Shown here: positions 22,089 to 33,597 of the stretch, piece by piece
How the letters are laid out: every line of letters starts with the position of its first letter
Numbering within the stretch: the stretch's first letter is position 1
Source: Dipteronia dyeriana
Taxonomy: Eukaryota > Streptophyta > Magnoliopsida > Sapindales > Sapindaceae
Assembly: GCA_032871835.1 (NCBI GenBank)
Contig: CM065302.1
Coordinates: 2,665,094-2,729,093 of the forward strand
Direction: 5' to 3'
Length of the DNA: 64,000 nucleotides
Made by a program: the position numbers and the translations under genes
The notes under the pieces: model-generated
Databases searched by the model: none
Seen by the model: the letters and a program-made list of their open reading frames with translations, nothing else
Told to the model about the DNA's origin: nothing

Positions 22089-22869
22089 ATATGTGTACGG
22101 ATATTGACACCCATAAAACTTATTAGTACACTCATTTTTATAAGTATGTCTATGTCTAAAATTTAAAAAATAAATATTACTATAAACATCCATCCTAATG
22201 TCAATAGTGTCATCATTGAAATAAATATATTCATTTTAATACATATTATTTATAAATACTCTTAAATTATTATCACACACAATTTATAAAAAAAAATCAT
22301 ATTATTTTTGGAATCAAATCCTCTTTTAATGATAGTCAAATTTGCTTTTGAAAATATCTCGAATGTAAGAGTCTTATAAAATGGAATATGTTGTACCGTA
22401 TATAGGGTCAAGAGATTTTCAATCTAGAATTTTCTTATTTATACATCTATCTTAATAAAAATTTATTGATATCTACGGATATCTAAAAAAAACTTATTGA
22501 TATCTACAACTATCGAAAAAAAGATATATTTTATTTATTGATAGAGTTCATAACTATACAAAAAAGAAAGTAAAAAACAATATGATAATCATGTGATGAA
22601 AAGAAAGTTTGATACTTGAAATAAAATTAGAATTTAATTAAGGTTTATCATAAGTTTTTTTTTTAATATAAAAAATGCAAGTTTTTTTTAATAAAGAAAT
22701 ATAGTTGAAGATATGTGTGTAATTAATGAGTGTATATAAATATTTGGTTTATTTTTAATTAAAGTAATTTGCCCTTATTGGTAAATTTCTATTGAGATAT
22801 TTTTGTAATTAATTTTTTTAATAAAATATGAGTATACTAATAAGTTTTATGGGTGTCAATATCAGCACC
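22089..22869. mobile_element. TIR element flanked by 14-bp direct repeat
   Basis: The ends share a near-perfect inverted repeat of about 35 bp around GATATTGACACCCATAAAAC. The flanks carry the identical 14-mer CTACATATATACAT at 22075-22088 and 22870-22883. The duplication length would suit a Mutator-like insertion (usually 8-11 bp), but the flank is TA-rich and its length may be coincidental. No coding sequence inside. Confidence 0.6.
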
Positions 22870-22881
22870 CTACATATATAC

Positions 22882-22883
<2 letters not shown>

Positions 22884-22932
<49 letters not shown>

Positions 22933-23064
22933 GTTTAAGTCAGTGTGTTGTGGACCATTAGATTTACATACTTTAACTCAAAGTGTATGGACTTGTCAAA
23001 ACGTCTCTATAATCAGTAGTCCACATACAATACACTAATGTAAGTTATATCAGTGGACACTGTC
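22884..23064 (+). repeat. TA microsatellite and dispersed repeat copy B
   Basis: A long (TA)n run ends near 22929. The segment 22952-23064 is the second copy of the repeat at 431-556. Confidence 0.6.
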
Positions 23065-23094
23065 CATAACGAGACCGTATAGATATATACACAC

Positions 23095-23290
23095 ATGTAC
23101 ACATACATTTAAATCAACAAATCATTAACAATGAGCTTGAGTAGTTTAGTTGGTTAGGGCATGTAGTTTATAACCACATGGCTAAAGCTTATAGGAGAAA
23201 TGATAATTTTGTGTAAGGGTATTTTCATCATTTCTATTTGGTCAACAATTTATAGAGGATGTTCGTGCAATAAACGAAAAGGTTGCCTAA
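23095..23290 (+). mobile_element. tRNA-like retroposon fragment (inverted relative of 21.0-21.2 kb)
   Basis: Contains TAGTTTAGTTGGTTAGGG (A-box-like) at about 23140-23157. The same sequence occurs reverse-complemented at 21000-21165. A weaker relative at about 24385-24470 has GTTCAGATGGTTAAG and GAGTGTTCAATCCC. Ends unresolved. Confidence 0.4.
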
Positions 23291-24560
23291 GAAAAAAAGG
23301 GGTGTTTGGGGAGAATGTAGATTTAATCCAAAATAATTAAGAGAACATAGAAATATTTCTTCTTGTCTCATAATTTATTTGCTAATATGAACAAAGGTTT
23401 AGGGGTGTCAAATGGATTGGATCGATCCAAATACTTACGGATATCATTGGATTTTAGATCATATCTCACAAGTATGTGGATTGGATTTGATTGGATGTAC
23501 AAACATAAAGTAAAACTCCAATCCGGTCAATATAACTTAATCCTCATCCTCGCATTAGATTCGAGCTATTTTTTATTTCCTTTTAAAATCTAGATGTGAC
23601 CTAATTTTTTAAAATACCCTATATTTTTTTAAAAAATAAATAAATATAGAAGGATGAAATAGCTATAAGTTTTTTTTTTTATAGAAATAAAGCAAAATTG
23701 GTGTAAGTTTACTTGAATGTGGCTGTAGATTGCATCCCCGAGCAACTACATCATTTTATTGTAATTTATTTGAATTGCTAGTACGGTATCACTGTATAAC
23801 ACATTGAAAAAATGATATAGTTATTAAATATGTGAGATAATGCGCTTGCTTTTCTTTTCTATTTTTTTATTATGTACTTTTTTTTTATAATTTTGCTTTT
23901 CTTTTCTATTTTTTTTATTATGTACTTTTTTCCTAAATGATGTCTACGTCATTTTTTTATGTTATTTTTATTTTATTTTATATATAGTCCTAAATGATGT
24001 CTACATCAAGGACTTTCAACCAAAAAAATAATATTGAAATGATGTCTATTTCAACACTCAAGTTTGCTTTGTAATTTATAAATTGTAATAACAAGAGTTG
24101 ATTTAATATTGCATATTTTAAAATTTTCGGATAGGACAAGAAAAGGAATCGGATTCTGTCCGTGTCGGAGCGGATTCGGACAAATCTGAATCCAAAAAAT
24201 GATTTTAATGATGATTGGAAATTAAAATGGTTATATCTTTTAAAATAAATTTTCTCACATTTTAAATAAATTATTTATATAAATATATTTAAAATATATA
24301 TATAAGAAACATAAATTTAAATTATTTTAATAAATTTAAGAAACCGATTTAAATTGTTTTATATCGATAAACCACCAGCAACGAGTTTAAATCGTTCAGA
24401 TGGTTAAGATTTATGTTTCTAAACGTAAGGTTGAGTGTTCAATCCCTAATGAGGGCAATCAATTTTTTCAATTAGAGGTCAAAGATTTTTTGAGAAAATA
24501 GAAGGACCAATTTATCTAATATGAATTGATAATTTTGTAGAAGGGTATTTTCATCATTCC
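23291..24560. other. AT-rich intergenic DNA
   Basis: No gene seen. It includes a copy of the 2.1-kb block (23300-23395), a short duplicated 'cttttcttttctatttttt' stretch near 23849 and 23898, and the tRNA-like fragment at 24385-24470. Confidence 0.5.
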
Positions 24561-25110
24561 CAGGGAATACTTGTGCAATAAGCGAAAATGTTAAGTATGA
24601 ATGCAATTTCAATTAAGCCTAAATTTATTGAAGTTAATAAAAACCTCCTTCGCACGAAGGTCCAACGGTTGGAATGTCTTTCAACCAAAATCCTAAATTG
24701 CCTCTTCAAGCAAAGAGACCAGGCACTCGAGAAAGAGGTGTAATGCTTGACTAACCAAATTATTTGATAAAATCCTTCCCTTTGAACATTCAATCTAGCA
24801 TTATTCTTGATAATAACCAATATTTTTCAATTTCATAAAGACAACCTTAGAATTCTACATTCCAGAACCATGGTCTGGGTGTATGTGATTGACTAAAAAA
24901 CGGAGGAAAGCAAAGCCAAGAGACCATGACAAGAAGACATTACAATATTTTGTTTGCGTGCCGTTAAAAAACAATCCACTAAAGAACCGAAAAAGTAAAA
25001 CAAACAGAAATGACTAACAGAGTCTTTGCTAGAGATAAGATTCGGTGAAGGAAACATGTCGAGTTTATTGAGTGTCGATTGAACAATAGCATGAGATGAT
25101 GATGCACGGG
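24561..25110. other. 3' flank of the minus-strand CBP60 gene
   Basis: Non-coding downstream sequence. It shares blocks with 17460-18345. The part next to the gene (about 24990-25115) continues the old exon-6 region of the paralogue but no longer encodes its tail. Confidence 0.5.
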
Positions 25111-25115
25111 TGCTG

Positions 25116-26920
25116 TTATATATCGTTCTGCATTCCTGCGGAACCTGTAAGAATTATAGTTTTCAGAATCCTGAAATTCCCTTTTATAATATTCCTTGGT
25201 GAGGAACTGGGAACTCATGAGGCAGCTGATATACCTTGGTGAGGAACTGGGAACTCATGAGGCAGCTGACCTGTGGTTGGATTTATCAAGGGGTCTCCAA
25301 CACAAGAAGCCTCGTGTACAATTACCTCCCAATCCGAGTCTGAGCAATCTTTAAGTATCTGCAGTCCAAAATTTATGATGGATTATTCATCGAACATATA
25401 TAATTAATACTCATCAAACAAGATAAACTTCATTGCGATCCTTACCTCTCTTAGTTTGATGGGATTGGTTTTATACATCAGCTTGAATTTCCTGATTGTT
25501 TGAATATAGCTATCAATCAACCGCGTATGGAATTTACCACCTCTTGTTACCTTCTTCAAATGCCATACTTCATCGTCCAAGGATGGAAGATGGTGTTTTT
25601 TGATCCCTAAATATAGGAACATGACTTGAAAGACGTATTATGATACAGAGCACAAACATATTAATTTATAAAGAGATTAAACTAACATTTATCTAACTGT
25701 CATCCTTTTAATCCAGAAGAACATATAGATCAATGGGGTAGTTAAGCTTTATAACTTACTTTTTGAACGATGGTCCATCACAGCAAAAGTTTCACTTACT
25801 GCTTCCTTGATTCTCGCTTGACCCATATTACTGGTGCTTTGTACAACTCTTGCTCCTAGCCTGAACTTTCTACATTTTATCCAGCTAGAATTATCAGAGA
25901 AACTTAAGTCCTCGATAATACCAACTCCACCTCTCAACTTGATTTTCAGCTTCCCTTTCACCAATGGCCCTTTACCTTCTCTTTGATGAACAATTTTTGC
26001 ATTGAATTCCATTTCGCTCCAGTTTTCATGGCCGTCGGAACCAAAATCACCATTAAGAACATGAATCTGTATCTCCATAGAAGAAAGAGGACCTTCTTCT
26101 ATTGTCTTCCTACTTATAGTATCAATTAATTTAATTTGAACAAATTCATCACCCACATCTCTTATCTTGTCCTTGGTATAAATCGTATCGGGTAATTTAT
26201 TAGCAAACTGCAATTGGAATTCTACTTGTTCTAATTTCTCAATCCGATGATCAAGTGAAGTCCTACAACAAAATCAACAAGAAAACCAAAATCAGGCTCA
26301 TTTAAGTACAAAAATGACTGCTACTGCCATAATACAGATGAAATATCAAGGAAACAAAAGAATCAATTAAACTAGACAGAATAGAACTATCCTCAGAACA
26401 AGGAAGAACAACAACAATCTTTATCATCACTATAGAAAAAAGAGGATCCAATTCTACTGCCTCCCTGCTGATAGTATCAATTAACTTAATTCCCACATTA
26501 TTGCCATTCATATCTCTTATCTTGTCCTTGGTAAAAAAGGTATCGTGTAATTTATTGGCAAATTCTACTTGTTCTGATTTCTTAAACCCTTTCTAGTAAA
26601 AAAAAAAAAAAAAACTGACAGCTACTGCCGTAATACAAATGAAATTTTCAGGAAACAAAAGAATCAGTTAATTATATCCATAAAACACATGCTCTCCAAG
26701 GAACTGACCTTGGATTTACGTTCCAATCAGTAGGTGCACCCTGTGTTCTTCCTATCAAACATTTCATCAGTGGGTTCGTCTCTCTTTCCTCCATTTGTCT
26801 AATCCACCGTTGTATCGCTCGTTCTAACTCTCGTTCCAGCACTCGTATGAACGCCCGATCTATCTCTCGTCCGAACGCCCGTTCTGTAATTCTTTCTGCA
26901 TATTTTGTCCCTCTTCTCAT
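25116..26920 (-). CDS. CBP60-like calmodulin-binding protein, short paralogue
   Basis: A five-exon model, in frame throughout with GT-AG introns: 26920-26709, 26262-25760, 25606-25446, 25358-25235, 25135-25116 (339 residues). Exon 1 encodes a basic, Arg/Glu-rich helix (ERELERAIQRWIRQ) as in the CBP60 N terminus. Exons 2-4 carry the conserved core: LQFANKLPDTIYTKDKI, REGKGPLVKGK, IEDLSFSDNSSWIKCRKFRLGARV, then LPSLDDEVWHLKKV and GKFHTRLID. The family includes plant calmodulin-binding transcription regulators of immunity. Exon boundaries match the plus-strand gene at 34986. After exon 4 the frame meets TAA at 25116-25118, six codons into the last exon, so the tail of about 109 residues is lost. 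The ATG is the first in frame after a TATA box at 27024-27030. Expression is not shown, and it may be decaying. Confidence 0.75.
25197..25272 (-). repeat. 38-41-bp tandem duplication at exon 4 end
   Basis: The sequence around 'cttggtgaggaactggg' and 'aactcatgaggcagctga' occurs twice in a row (about 25194-25230 and 25235-25270). It duplicates the exon 4 3' end. Only the upstream copy (in gene orientation) is followed by a GT donor; the other is followed by GA. Comparison with the paralogue suggests the duplication arose at the old splice site. Confidence 0.7.
26390..26605 (-). pseudogene. Duplicated partial CBP60 exon inside intron 1
   Basis: On the minus strand this intronic block repeats the start of exon 2: 'tcagaacaagtagaattt', 'accaaggacaagataaga', 'attaattgatactatcag'. 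It then degenerates and lacks the rest of the core. It is a partial internal duplication, broken by small deletions, probably not spliced in. A poly(A) run near 26596-26612 adjoins it. Confidence 0.7.
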
Positions 26921-27023
26921 CTCCCTTTTCACCTGTGGAGTATGATTGAGTCCCAAGTCTTATAATCAATTTGAGGAAAAGAGAGAAGTATACAGCATAC
27001 TAACTAAACATACATATGGCGCA

Positions 27024-27030
27024 TTATATA
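27024..27030 (-). promoter_or_regulatory. TATA box of the minus-strand CBP60 gene
   Basis: The minus strand reads CTTTATATAATG, about 100 bp before the first in-frame ATG (26920). A start near 26995 would leave an unspliced 5' UTR of roughly 75 nt. Inferred from position only. Confidence 0.4.
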
Positions 27031-27039
27031 AAGAAAGAG

Positions 27040-27947
27040 GCTGGACGGTTGGGGTCCGCTTGGAAACTAGTGTGTTCGGGAATCTGTGTCCGTGTAAATG
27101 GGGCCTATTTTAATAATTGTTTAGTTTTATTTTTTTAAAATATTATAATAATTTGAGGTTAGACGATGGAGATAGATTTAAATTCACAATCTCTTGATTT
27201 AAACGACAGAGGCATACTATTAACTGATTCCATCTCGACTTCTCTTTATTAGTTCAATTTTAAGAATATAACGATTCAAAAAAATATAAAAATTAAGAAG
27301 ATTAATATTATACTTTCTAAATTATGGTGCTGACACGTGATTGACACTCCACGTACTAATATCATTTAAAAAGAAATTTGATAAAATTTTTAAAAAACCT
27401 AACATTATTCATTTAAGAATATAGGAGCTCCGTATAGATAACTCTATGATTGCATTTATATAAAACTTTAAAAAAGGATATCAATGTATTTACCCTTATT
27501 TTATTTGACCGAAATTTTAATAGTTAATCGTAACTGTAATTTAAAATCGACAAATTTACCAGAGTATTGTTGTATTTATGATAAAAGGCGTATTTACCCT
27601 CCTACTTGTGACATTTTTTTTACGCCTACACTATTATTTAATGATTTTTTGTTATATATTATTTAATTAGACTTTGTTCAGCAACCGGTTGATTGACATG
27701 ATCCCACCAGTTTCTAGTCCATTAGCCGCATAAGCAAGCAAAACATGCGTTTAGGGTGTTAAGAAAAAAAACAAATAAATAAGGGTCTTATTTATTTGTA
27801 AAATTTAACAGATATTGTTATATACGTATTATTGTTAGTTATACGGAAATGTATCTAAAAAATAGGAATATATTAATAATATTAATATTTTTTTTAATAA
27901 ATGATTATTGAGTATCCGCTTTTTAAACATGTTATAATTAATATAAA
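27040..27947. other. AT-rich intergenic DNA with MITE-like and duplicated parts
   Basis: No gene seen. About 27310-27415 resembles the GCTAGAC-type palindromic MITEs (ACACGTGATTGACACTCCACGT core, AACATTATTC end). A stretch at 27672-27735 ('gattgacatgatcccaccag', 'ctagtccattagcc') matches the reverse complement of 55690-55740. Confidence 0.45.
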
Positions 27948-28096
27948 AATAATGTTAGATGTTTTAATTTTTTTTTTTCAAATGACGTGGCATGTGAGTA
28001 TCAATATCACATTAAATACTATATAATCTTACGAATTACTAGATATTGACACCTATTTAAAATTTATATTTTTTTAAAATCTAGTATTACTCTTAA
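27948..28096. mobile_element. Palindromic MITE
   Basis: Left AATGTTAGATGTTTTAATTT and right reverse complement AGTAATACTAGATTTTAAAA, with inner GACGTGGCATGTGAG. Same general type as 21867-22040 but more diverged. Confidence 0.45.
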
Positions 28097-28670
28097 AAAA
28101 AACTTTTAAACTTTTCACCAAAAATATTTTAATGTTTAAAAATTATCTATAAAAAATATCGAATTATTATCTATGACAATTTAAGTGCAACTTAATTCTC
28201 TTTTTGTTATAATTTGTTTATCTCTTAAAGCTGACAAGTTACTCTTTTTTTTTTCATTAGTTAAAAACTTCAAAGCTATATCACTTACATCTATACAATT
28301 TTCTTTAAATATATTATTTATATTATATCTAAAATGAAATTCTAATATTTAGAAAGTATATAAATTCAAATTTAAGAGTTTTACATAATAAATCAAGTGG
28401 TTAATTTTAATATGATTACTACTTATTAACTGTTATTGTTGTTTTATAACTTAAGATATTATATTACAAAAAAGAAAATTTTAGATTAGATATTTCTAAT
28501 CATGTTCTATCCTTAATTTTTTAATTTTAAGTTTATTATATATAAAAAGTTGAGGCCAGTTTTTTTTCTCCCTAGACCCTCACAATTCGTTGAACTGCCC
28601 CTGGCTCTGCCCCGTTTTCTATATAGCTGCTAATGCCATAATCCAAAAGCGACATTAATTTAATCTAAAT
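28097..28670. other. AT-rich intergenic DNA
   Basis: No gene seen. The 28556-28625 stretch ('ctccctagaccctcac', 'gcccctggctctgcccc') looks like a degraded hAT end but has no partner that I could find. Confidence 0.4.
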
Positions 28671-28673
28671 GCA

Positions 28674-29050
28674 GAGCTTTTACATTGTCAAACTCATTTC
28701 AATTAGTCATTTTCATGACGCTGTCTTGTTATATGAAATCAACTTTAGAAAGCTTTTGGAATTATTACTTTCTAATTCTTGAACCGCCCACACACAGACA
28801 AATTTGTATTGACAAAGCAAAGCAAACTACCCCAACTGCCGTGCATTGCACTAGCAAAGCAAACTACCGCCGTTACCGCGAGTGCATTGCACAGCAAAGC
28901 AAACTAACCCTACTGCCATGCATTTCATAAGCATTGCACTAGCAAATACCGTGCATTGCACCAGCATAGCAAACTACAGCCACTACCGTGTATTGCACAG
29001 CAAATCAAACTACCCCTACTGCCGTGCATTGCATGAGCATTGCACTAGCA
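28674..29050. repeat. Tandem GC-richer minisatellite and segmental-duplicate block
   Basis: From about 28816 a motif of roughly 35-60 bp repeats irregularly: 'agcaaagcaaactacc', 'ctgccgtgcattgca', 'cattgcactagcaaa'. At least four units run to 29050. The preceding 28674-28815 plus the first units are found reverse-complemented at 53735-53960 with the outer part continuing at 54575-54605. A short related piece (GCATTGCATGAGCATTGCA) is at about 33138-33166. The open frames across it are by-products of the repeat. Confidence 0.7.
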
Positions 29051-29135
29051 AATCGTATAGACACCTATTCGTCTGTTCTCTTCAACTACATGACTCGTCA
29101 TAACCTGTATAGTAGATCGTGGAGTATGATATATA

Positions 29136-29228
29136 CAGAGACGAATATTAGGGAGGGCCCATAAGGACCATGACCCTCCCTCCCCCAACCAATAAAAAAA
29201 GATCTATTTTATATAAATTAAAATTAAA

Positions 29229-29270
<42 letters not shown>

Positions 29271-30293
29271 CATACAATTTATTATTTTAATAATATAAAT
29301 TAACTAATAATTTTTATTTTCATAATTCTATTGACCATATAAATAGAAAACAAAACCGGTCTATTTTAATATTTTAATTTTATATTATTTTATTTATTAT
29401 TACCTAATCTAGTATGTATTATATATATATAATAGAGTAATGTTAGAATTATATATAGAATCATAACTTTTACATCACAACACATATGACAGTTGATGTG
29501 TCAATTTATGGGTGGATACACATTAATGATGATTTATCTCATTTATTTATGTATCTACTCACCAATTGACACATCAATTGACATACGTGTTGTGATAGAA
29601 AAGTTGTGATTTTAGATGTGATATCTATTATTACTCATAATATTTTTTCTTTAGATTTCTCAAATACAATCTAAGTAAATATTGAACTCTTTGCTAGGTT
29701 AATTATTAATATGATTTTGATAAATTTATTTTATTAGTTTATTATTTAAATTTTATTAAAAATTAATATGAGTTAATTTTGTTTGAGACGAATATTATAA
29801 AATTAAATTACAAGTATGTAAATAATTATGAATTAAATATATCAATGGTTTAATGATATTTTAATTAAGCTACTGAAATTTTTATTTTGTAAGCAATGAG
29901 CTATTAAAATATGGTTTTCAATTATACATACCGTTAACTTGTTAAGAATAAACATATGTTTTGCAATAAAATAAAATATGTTTTCTCATACACTCTTTAA
30001 TTATGTAATTGAAATAAAAATTATGAAGAAAATTAGATTGATGTGATTATAAATAATTTTCTAGATATAAATAGACGTGTTACATTTTAATTAGTTAATA
30101 TCTATTTTATTTGTTTATTTGTATCTTTACTTTTAACACCAAACAGTATCACAGTTTTTTGAAAAGTATCAGATGCGAGATTCTATACTTTTTCTTGAGC
30201 AGGGTTCGTCTTATATTATTTGAAGATGACGTGACCTACAATATTAATTTTTGTCTTGGTTCCCCTAAAGTTAAAATTCTAGCTTCGCCTCTG
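29136..30293. mobile_element. Non-autonomous hAT element, 1,158 bp
   Basis: The left end is CAGAGACGAATATTAGGGAG, and the right end as reverse complement is CAGAGGCGAAGCTAGAATTT, the CAGAGGCG-type terminus seen in many plant hAT elements. An 8-bp target duplication has one mismatch: GATATATA (29128-29135) and AATATATA (30294-30301). No transposase inside. It carries a nested MITE. Confidence 0.75.
29435..29636. mobile_element. Palindromic MITE nested in hAT element
   Basis: 202 bp, nearly entirely an inverted repeat. Both ends read GAGTAAT inward, and the inner arms share 'acttttacatcacaacac' and 'gttgatgtgtcaatt' with their partners at 29550-29610. It would form a long hairpin. Confidence 0.7.
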
Positions 30294-30301
30294 AATATAT
30301 A

Positions 30302-30560
30302 GGAAATCTCGACCCACACCCCTAACCCCATAAGAATACAAGTGGATAAATCAGAACTCGTACATATATGGGTAGGATTCTAACAACCGACTTGAGAGTA
30401 ACCCAAGCCTCAAACTCATTATTCCACCTGCCAATTCAACGTCCTGAGGACTGACCTCAAGAAATTGACATTAGGAGGAATCAAACTTGTGACCGTGCAT
30501 CTGACCAAACATCGCATGCTCGCCTTTAGTCCCTTACCGCTAGGCCAAGAGTTCAACAAA
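30302..30560 (-). mobile_element. tRNA-headed SINE-like element
   Basis: On the minus strand the head (about 30557-30480) has an A-box-like CTTGGCCTAGCGGTAAGG and a B-box-like AAGTTTGATTCCTCC. The body continues to about 30320 and resembles 18121-18265. No clear duplication. Confidence 0.5.
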
Positions 30561-31037
30561 CTTTTTTTTTTATTGTTTCATTCAAATGCATTGAACGATA
30601 TAATTTTGTTCATTCTTCGTAACCATATTTCTTTTATGTTTATTCCATAAACAACTATTAGGTTAGCGTGCACTTGTATTTACAATTAGACATGCAATTT
30701 AGATCATATTTATTCATGTGATTGACCATATTTAATCATGTTTCATTCCTTCATGCCGTATCATGTTCCAGCTCTACCAAATTGCTTCGCGATGACAATT
30801 ATAATTTGTTAATAACAAGAACAATATTTCGTTTTTTTTTATTTAAAAAAAGTCTTGAGTAAGCAAACTAACTTTGGTATTGACGAAGGCAAATCATGCC
30901 TGCTGACTCGTAATTATACACAAGATAATTTCACTTCTACATGTTAGATAATATTTATCTTTTTTATCAATGGTTTTATTGACGAGAATTTTTGGATCGA
31001 GTAGGATTGATCACGCGTCTAACAGTTTTTTGTAGAT
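30561..31037. other. Intergenic DNA
   Basis: No gene or repeat recognised in this stretch. Confidence 0.5.
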
Positions 31038-32771
31038 TGTTGAAGATGTTATGGAGAAAATAGAAAAAAGAGAAGAAAACAAGCACACATAAGTTTACGT
31101 GATAAAACCTTAAGGCGGGGAAACATCCATGGTTGTCGATGACGGCGTGAAGAATCCATTATAGTATAATGATTACTCACTCAATCTCTCCTTTTTGGCG
31201 TATCTCTCTCTTTATCTTTCTTGTATATTTTCTATGTGATCTCGTATATATCTCTATCCCTGTGTCGTCCTCTCTGCCTATGTCGTTCTCTTTCTTTTAA
31301 TGAGATTATAGATCTATTTATATGTGCACAGAACCCTAATCCTTGTTATAAATAAGGAAAGATGATAGTGTTTAATTAGAACCGGTTATGTCATATGTGA
31401 ATTTTATCGTACTTACACGTCATCAACAAAAAGGATAAATTGTCAGGTGGACATCCGAATGGGCATTCAGAAAATATCCTACAAGACATCACCGAAAAAT
31501 AAAACCCGAGTAAACAGATATTGAACAAAACCTACCCAAGGTCAATCGACATCATATACTACCCAGGATCAGCTAATGACACTCGGGGCTGATTAAGTGA
31601 CATTTCTACTCGGGAATGATTGACGCTATTCGGGATCAGCATGTATTTCTCTTACTCAGGGCATACATGATAAAAATCAAATAAATGCCCAAATGCATAG
31701 CTCACATTGATCAAGTCATTAGGAGGCACGAAGATTTCCATATCAAAAAGGAATCTCAATAAAAATAAAACAGGAAAGGTTCTCAATCAGACAACAACTT
31801 TACTTCTTCAAAAAGACTGCTCTTATAAGGAAATAAGTCCTAATTGGACTACGTTGCTAGAGTATCATTCACTCTCAATACAAGACTCCGAAACAGGAAA
31901 GAAGATAATCAGCTTCAAACAAGAAAATAATTGTAATTAAATACAAAGATCTATTACTTGTACAAAGCAGATTAGGGTTCTATAAACATATAAATAGACC
32001 CATAATCTTGCAAAAGAGGAGATACATCAATCATAGCAAAATACAGAGAGAAAAAAGAGAGATTGAGGATTATAACAACTTTATTCATAGTGGATTTTGG
32101 CTTCGTTGATCATTCAACCACTCGTGGATGTTTCTCCGGCCATCGGAGTTTTACCACGTAAATCTTGTGTCTTGATTACTTTCTCTAAGTTTCTTTCTCT
32201 TTAAATTAATAGCCGAAATCTAATCCTTGTTGGTATATCTAGAAATCGACGTCAACAGGTTACTTGTTGAAGTCATCTTTGTCTTCTTTCCTGATTCAGA
32301 TATCTTATGTATTGAATTAGAATCTTCGTAGGATTCTAATTGAATAGTCCGTTTAGGACTTATTTCCTGATCGGTGTACAGTCAGTCTTCTAGAAGAGCG
32401 GATTTGTTGTTTGATTTGGATTCTTTAATATGTAGAAGGAAATAGTAATATTTTCTTTTTGGAATGTTGTTCAAGATTCCTTGTTTAAGTAAAACAATTA
32501 TTCTTCATATTTGGGTCGTAGCCGCTTTTAATGTCTTCACACGTTGTCCAACTGACCAATTGTCTAGTCCCGACCAAACTTCTTTGTCTCGAGCGGATGG
32601 TCCCGACCAAGTCGTCTCTACCCGATCGGTTGGCTTCCCCGACCATCTTAGGTAATCTCGACTTGACCTTGAGATCATATATTAATTGTCTTGGATTGAT
32701 CTTTCATGACTCTTGTGACGTGTTATATCTAATCATGTTGACTTGTTATGCTATAAAAAAATTCCTATAAC
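31038..32771 (+). mobile_element. Solo LTR interrupted by a nested relative
   Basis: The two parts 31038-31388 and 32263-32771 align with the first and second portions of the LTR at 42295-43169: start TGTTGA, 'tttacgtg' plus 'ggggaaacatcca' early, 'cttgtcttctttcctg' and a 'cccgaccaagtcg' block later, ending ATAACA. The GGTTA site in the 42.3-kb copy marks the insertion point. No coding retrotransposon interior was found next to it. The outer ends are diverged and no target duplication is visible. Confidence 0.7.
31389..32257 (-). mobile_element. Nested solo LTR, inverted, with 5-bp duplication
   Basis: 869 bp, minus orientation. On that strand it starts TGTTGACGTCGATTTCTAG and ends ACATATGACA, so it has TG...CA ends. 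A perfect 5-bp target duplication GGTTA lies at 31384-31388 and 32258-32262. The length and sequence match the 875-bp LTR at 42295-43169. A 5-bp duplication and TG/CA ends mean retroviral-type integrase. A lone LTR implies recombination between two LTRs removed the interior. It inserted into an older copy of its own family. Confidence 0.88.
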
Positions 32772-33597
32772 AATACCCCATCAAATCCGCGAGATGAGCT
32801 CTTGATGGCTCAACGAAGGGGATTTGAATAGTTTTAAATTTTTTGATGCTTCTGAACTTATTGTTCTAACCTGATCAAGTATCTTATTAAACTGATCAAG
32901 TATCAAAAAATCACCATCCACAGGTTTAACTATTTATATTAATAATATTATATGTTCAAATAAAAAATAATGTAATTATAATCTTGAACCAGTCTAACCA
33001 AATCAATTTATGGTTTAATATTACCTTATAAATGGTTTATGGTGGCCGGGTTGTTAAAAAATAAATCAATTTAATAGCAGTTTATTAGTTTAAATATCGA
33101 CAATCCCAGTCCACGCCAACCCCGGCCCACTAACTTGCATTGCATGAGCATTGCATGAGCATTGCACCACACACACTTGTATTTCACTTGCTAATATTGT
33201 GATATAGATATCTGTTCTGTACTTCTGTTTAATTATCTTCGACGAAGTTGCTGTTACATTTTGGTGGGCCCTATCTCCTGTCATTGAGCTAGTTTGCCAT
33301 AGTCATTTTTGAAAACAAGTTGAACAAAAAAAAATAAAAGGTTAATTCAAAAAATAAAATAGCAATGATATTTTGTCCCATCGCTAATATATTTTTATCA
33401 CATTATCTGGACATTAGATTTGGACGTTAAATTCAAATAAAATAATATTATTAAAAATAAAATGAAATCTAGACAAAAAATTCTTAGTTGTATATTAGTC
33501 ATGTTTCGCTCCATGAGTATTGGTTCTTTAAATATCTCCAAAGTTAAAGGCCAAAATAGAGGTATGAAGTCGGTTAATGACAGGTGTTAAGTAGTTC
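32772..33597. other. Intergenic DNA
   Basis: No gene seen. It contains the short GCATTGCATGAG repeat (33138-33166). Confidence 0.5.

Noticed and set aside
28685..29103. Frames with repeated AMHC/TSKANY-like patterns
   Set aside because: They are translations of the minisatellite.
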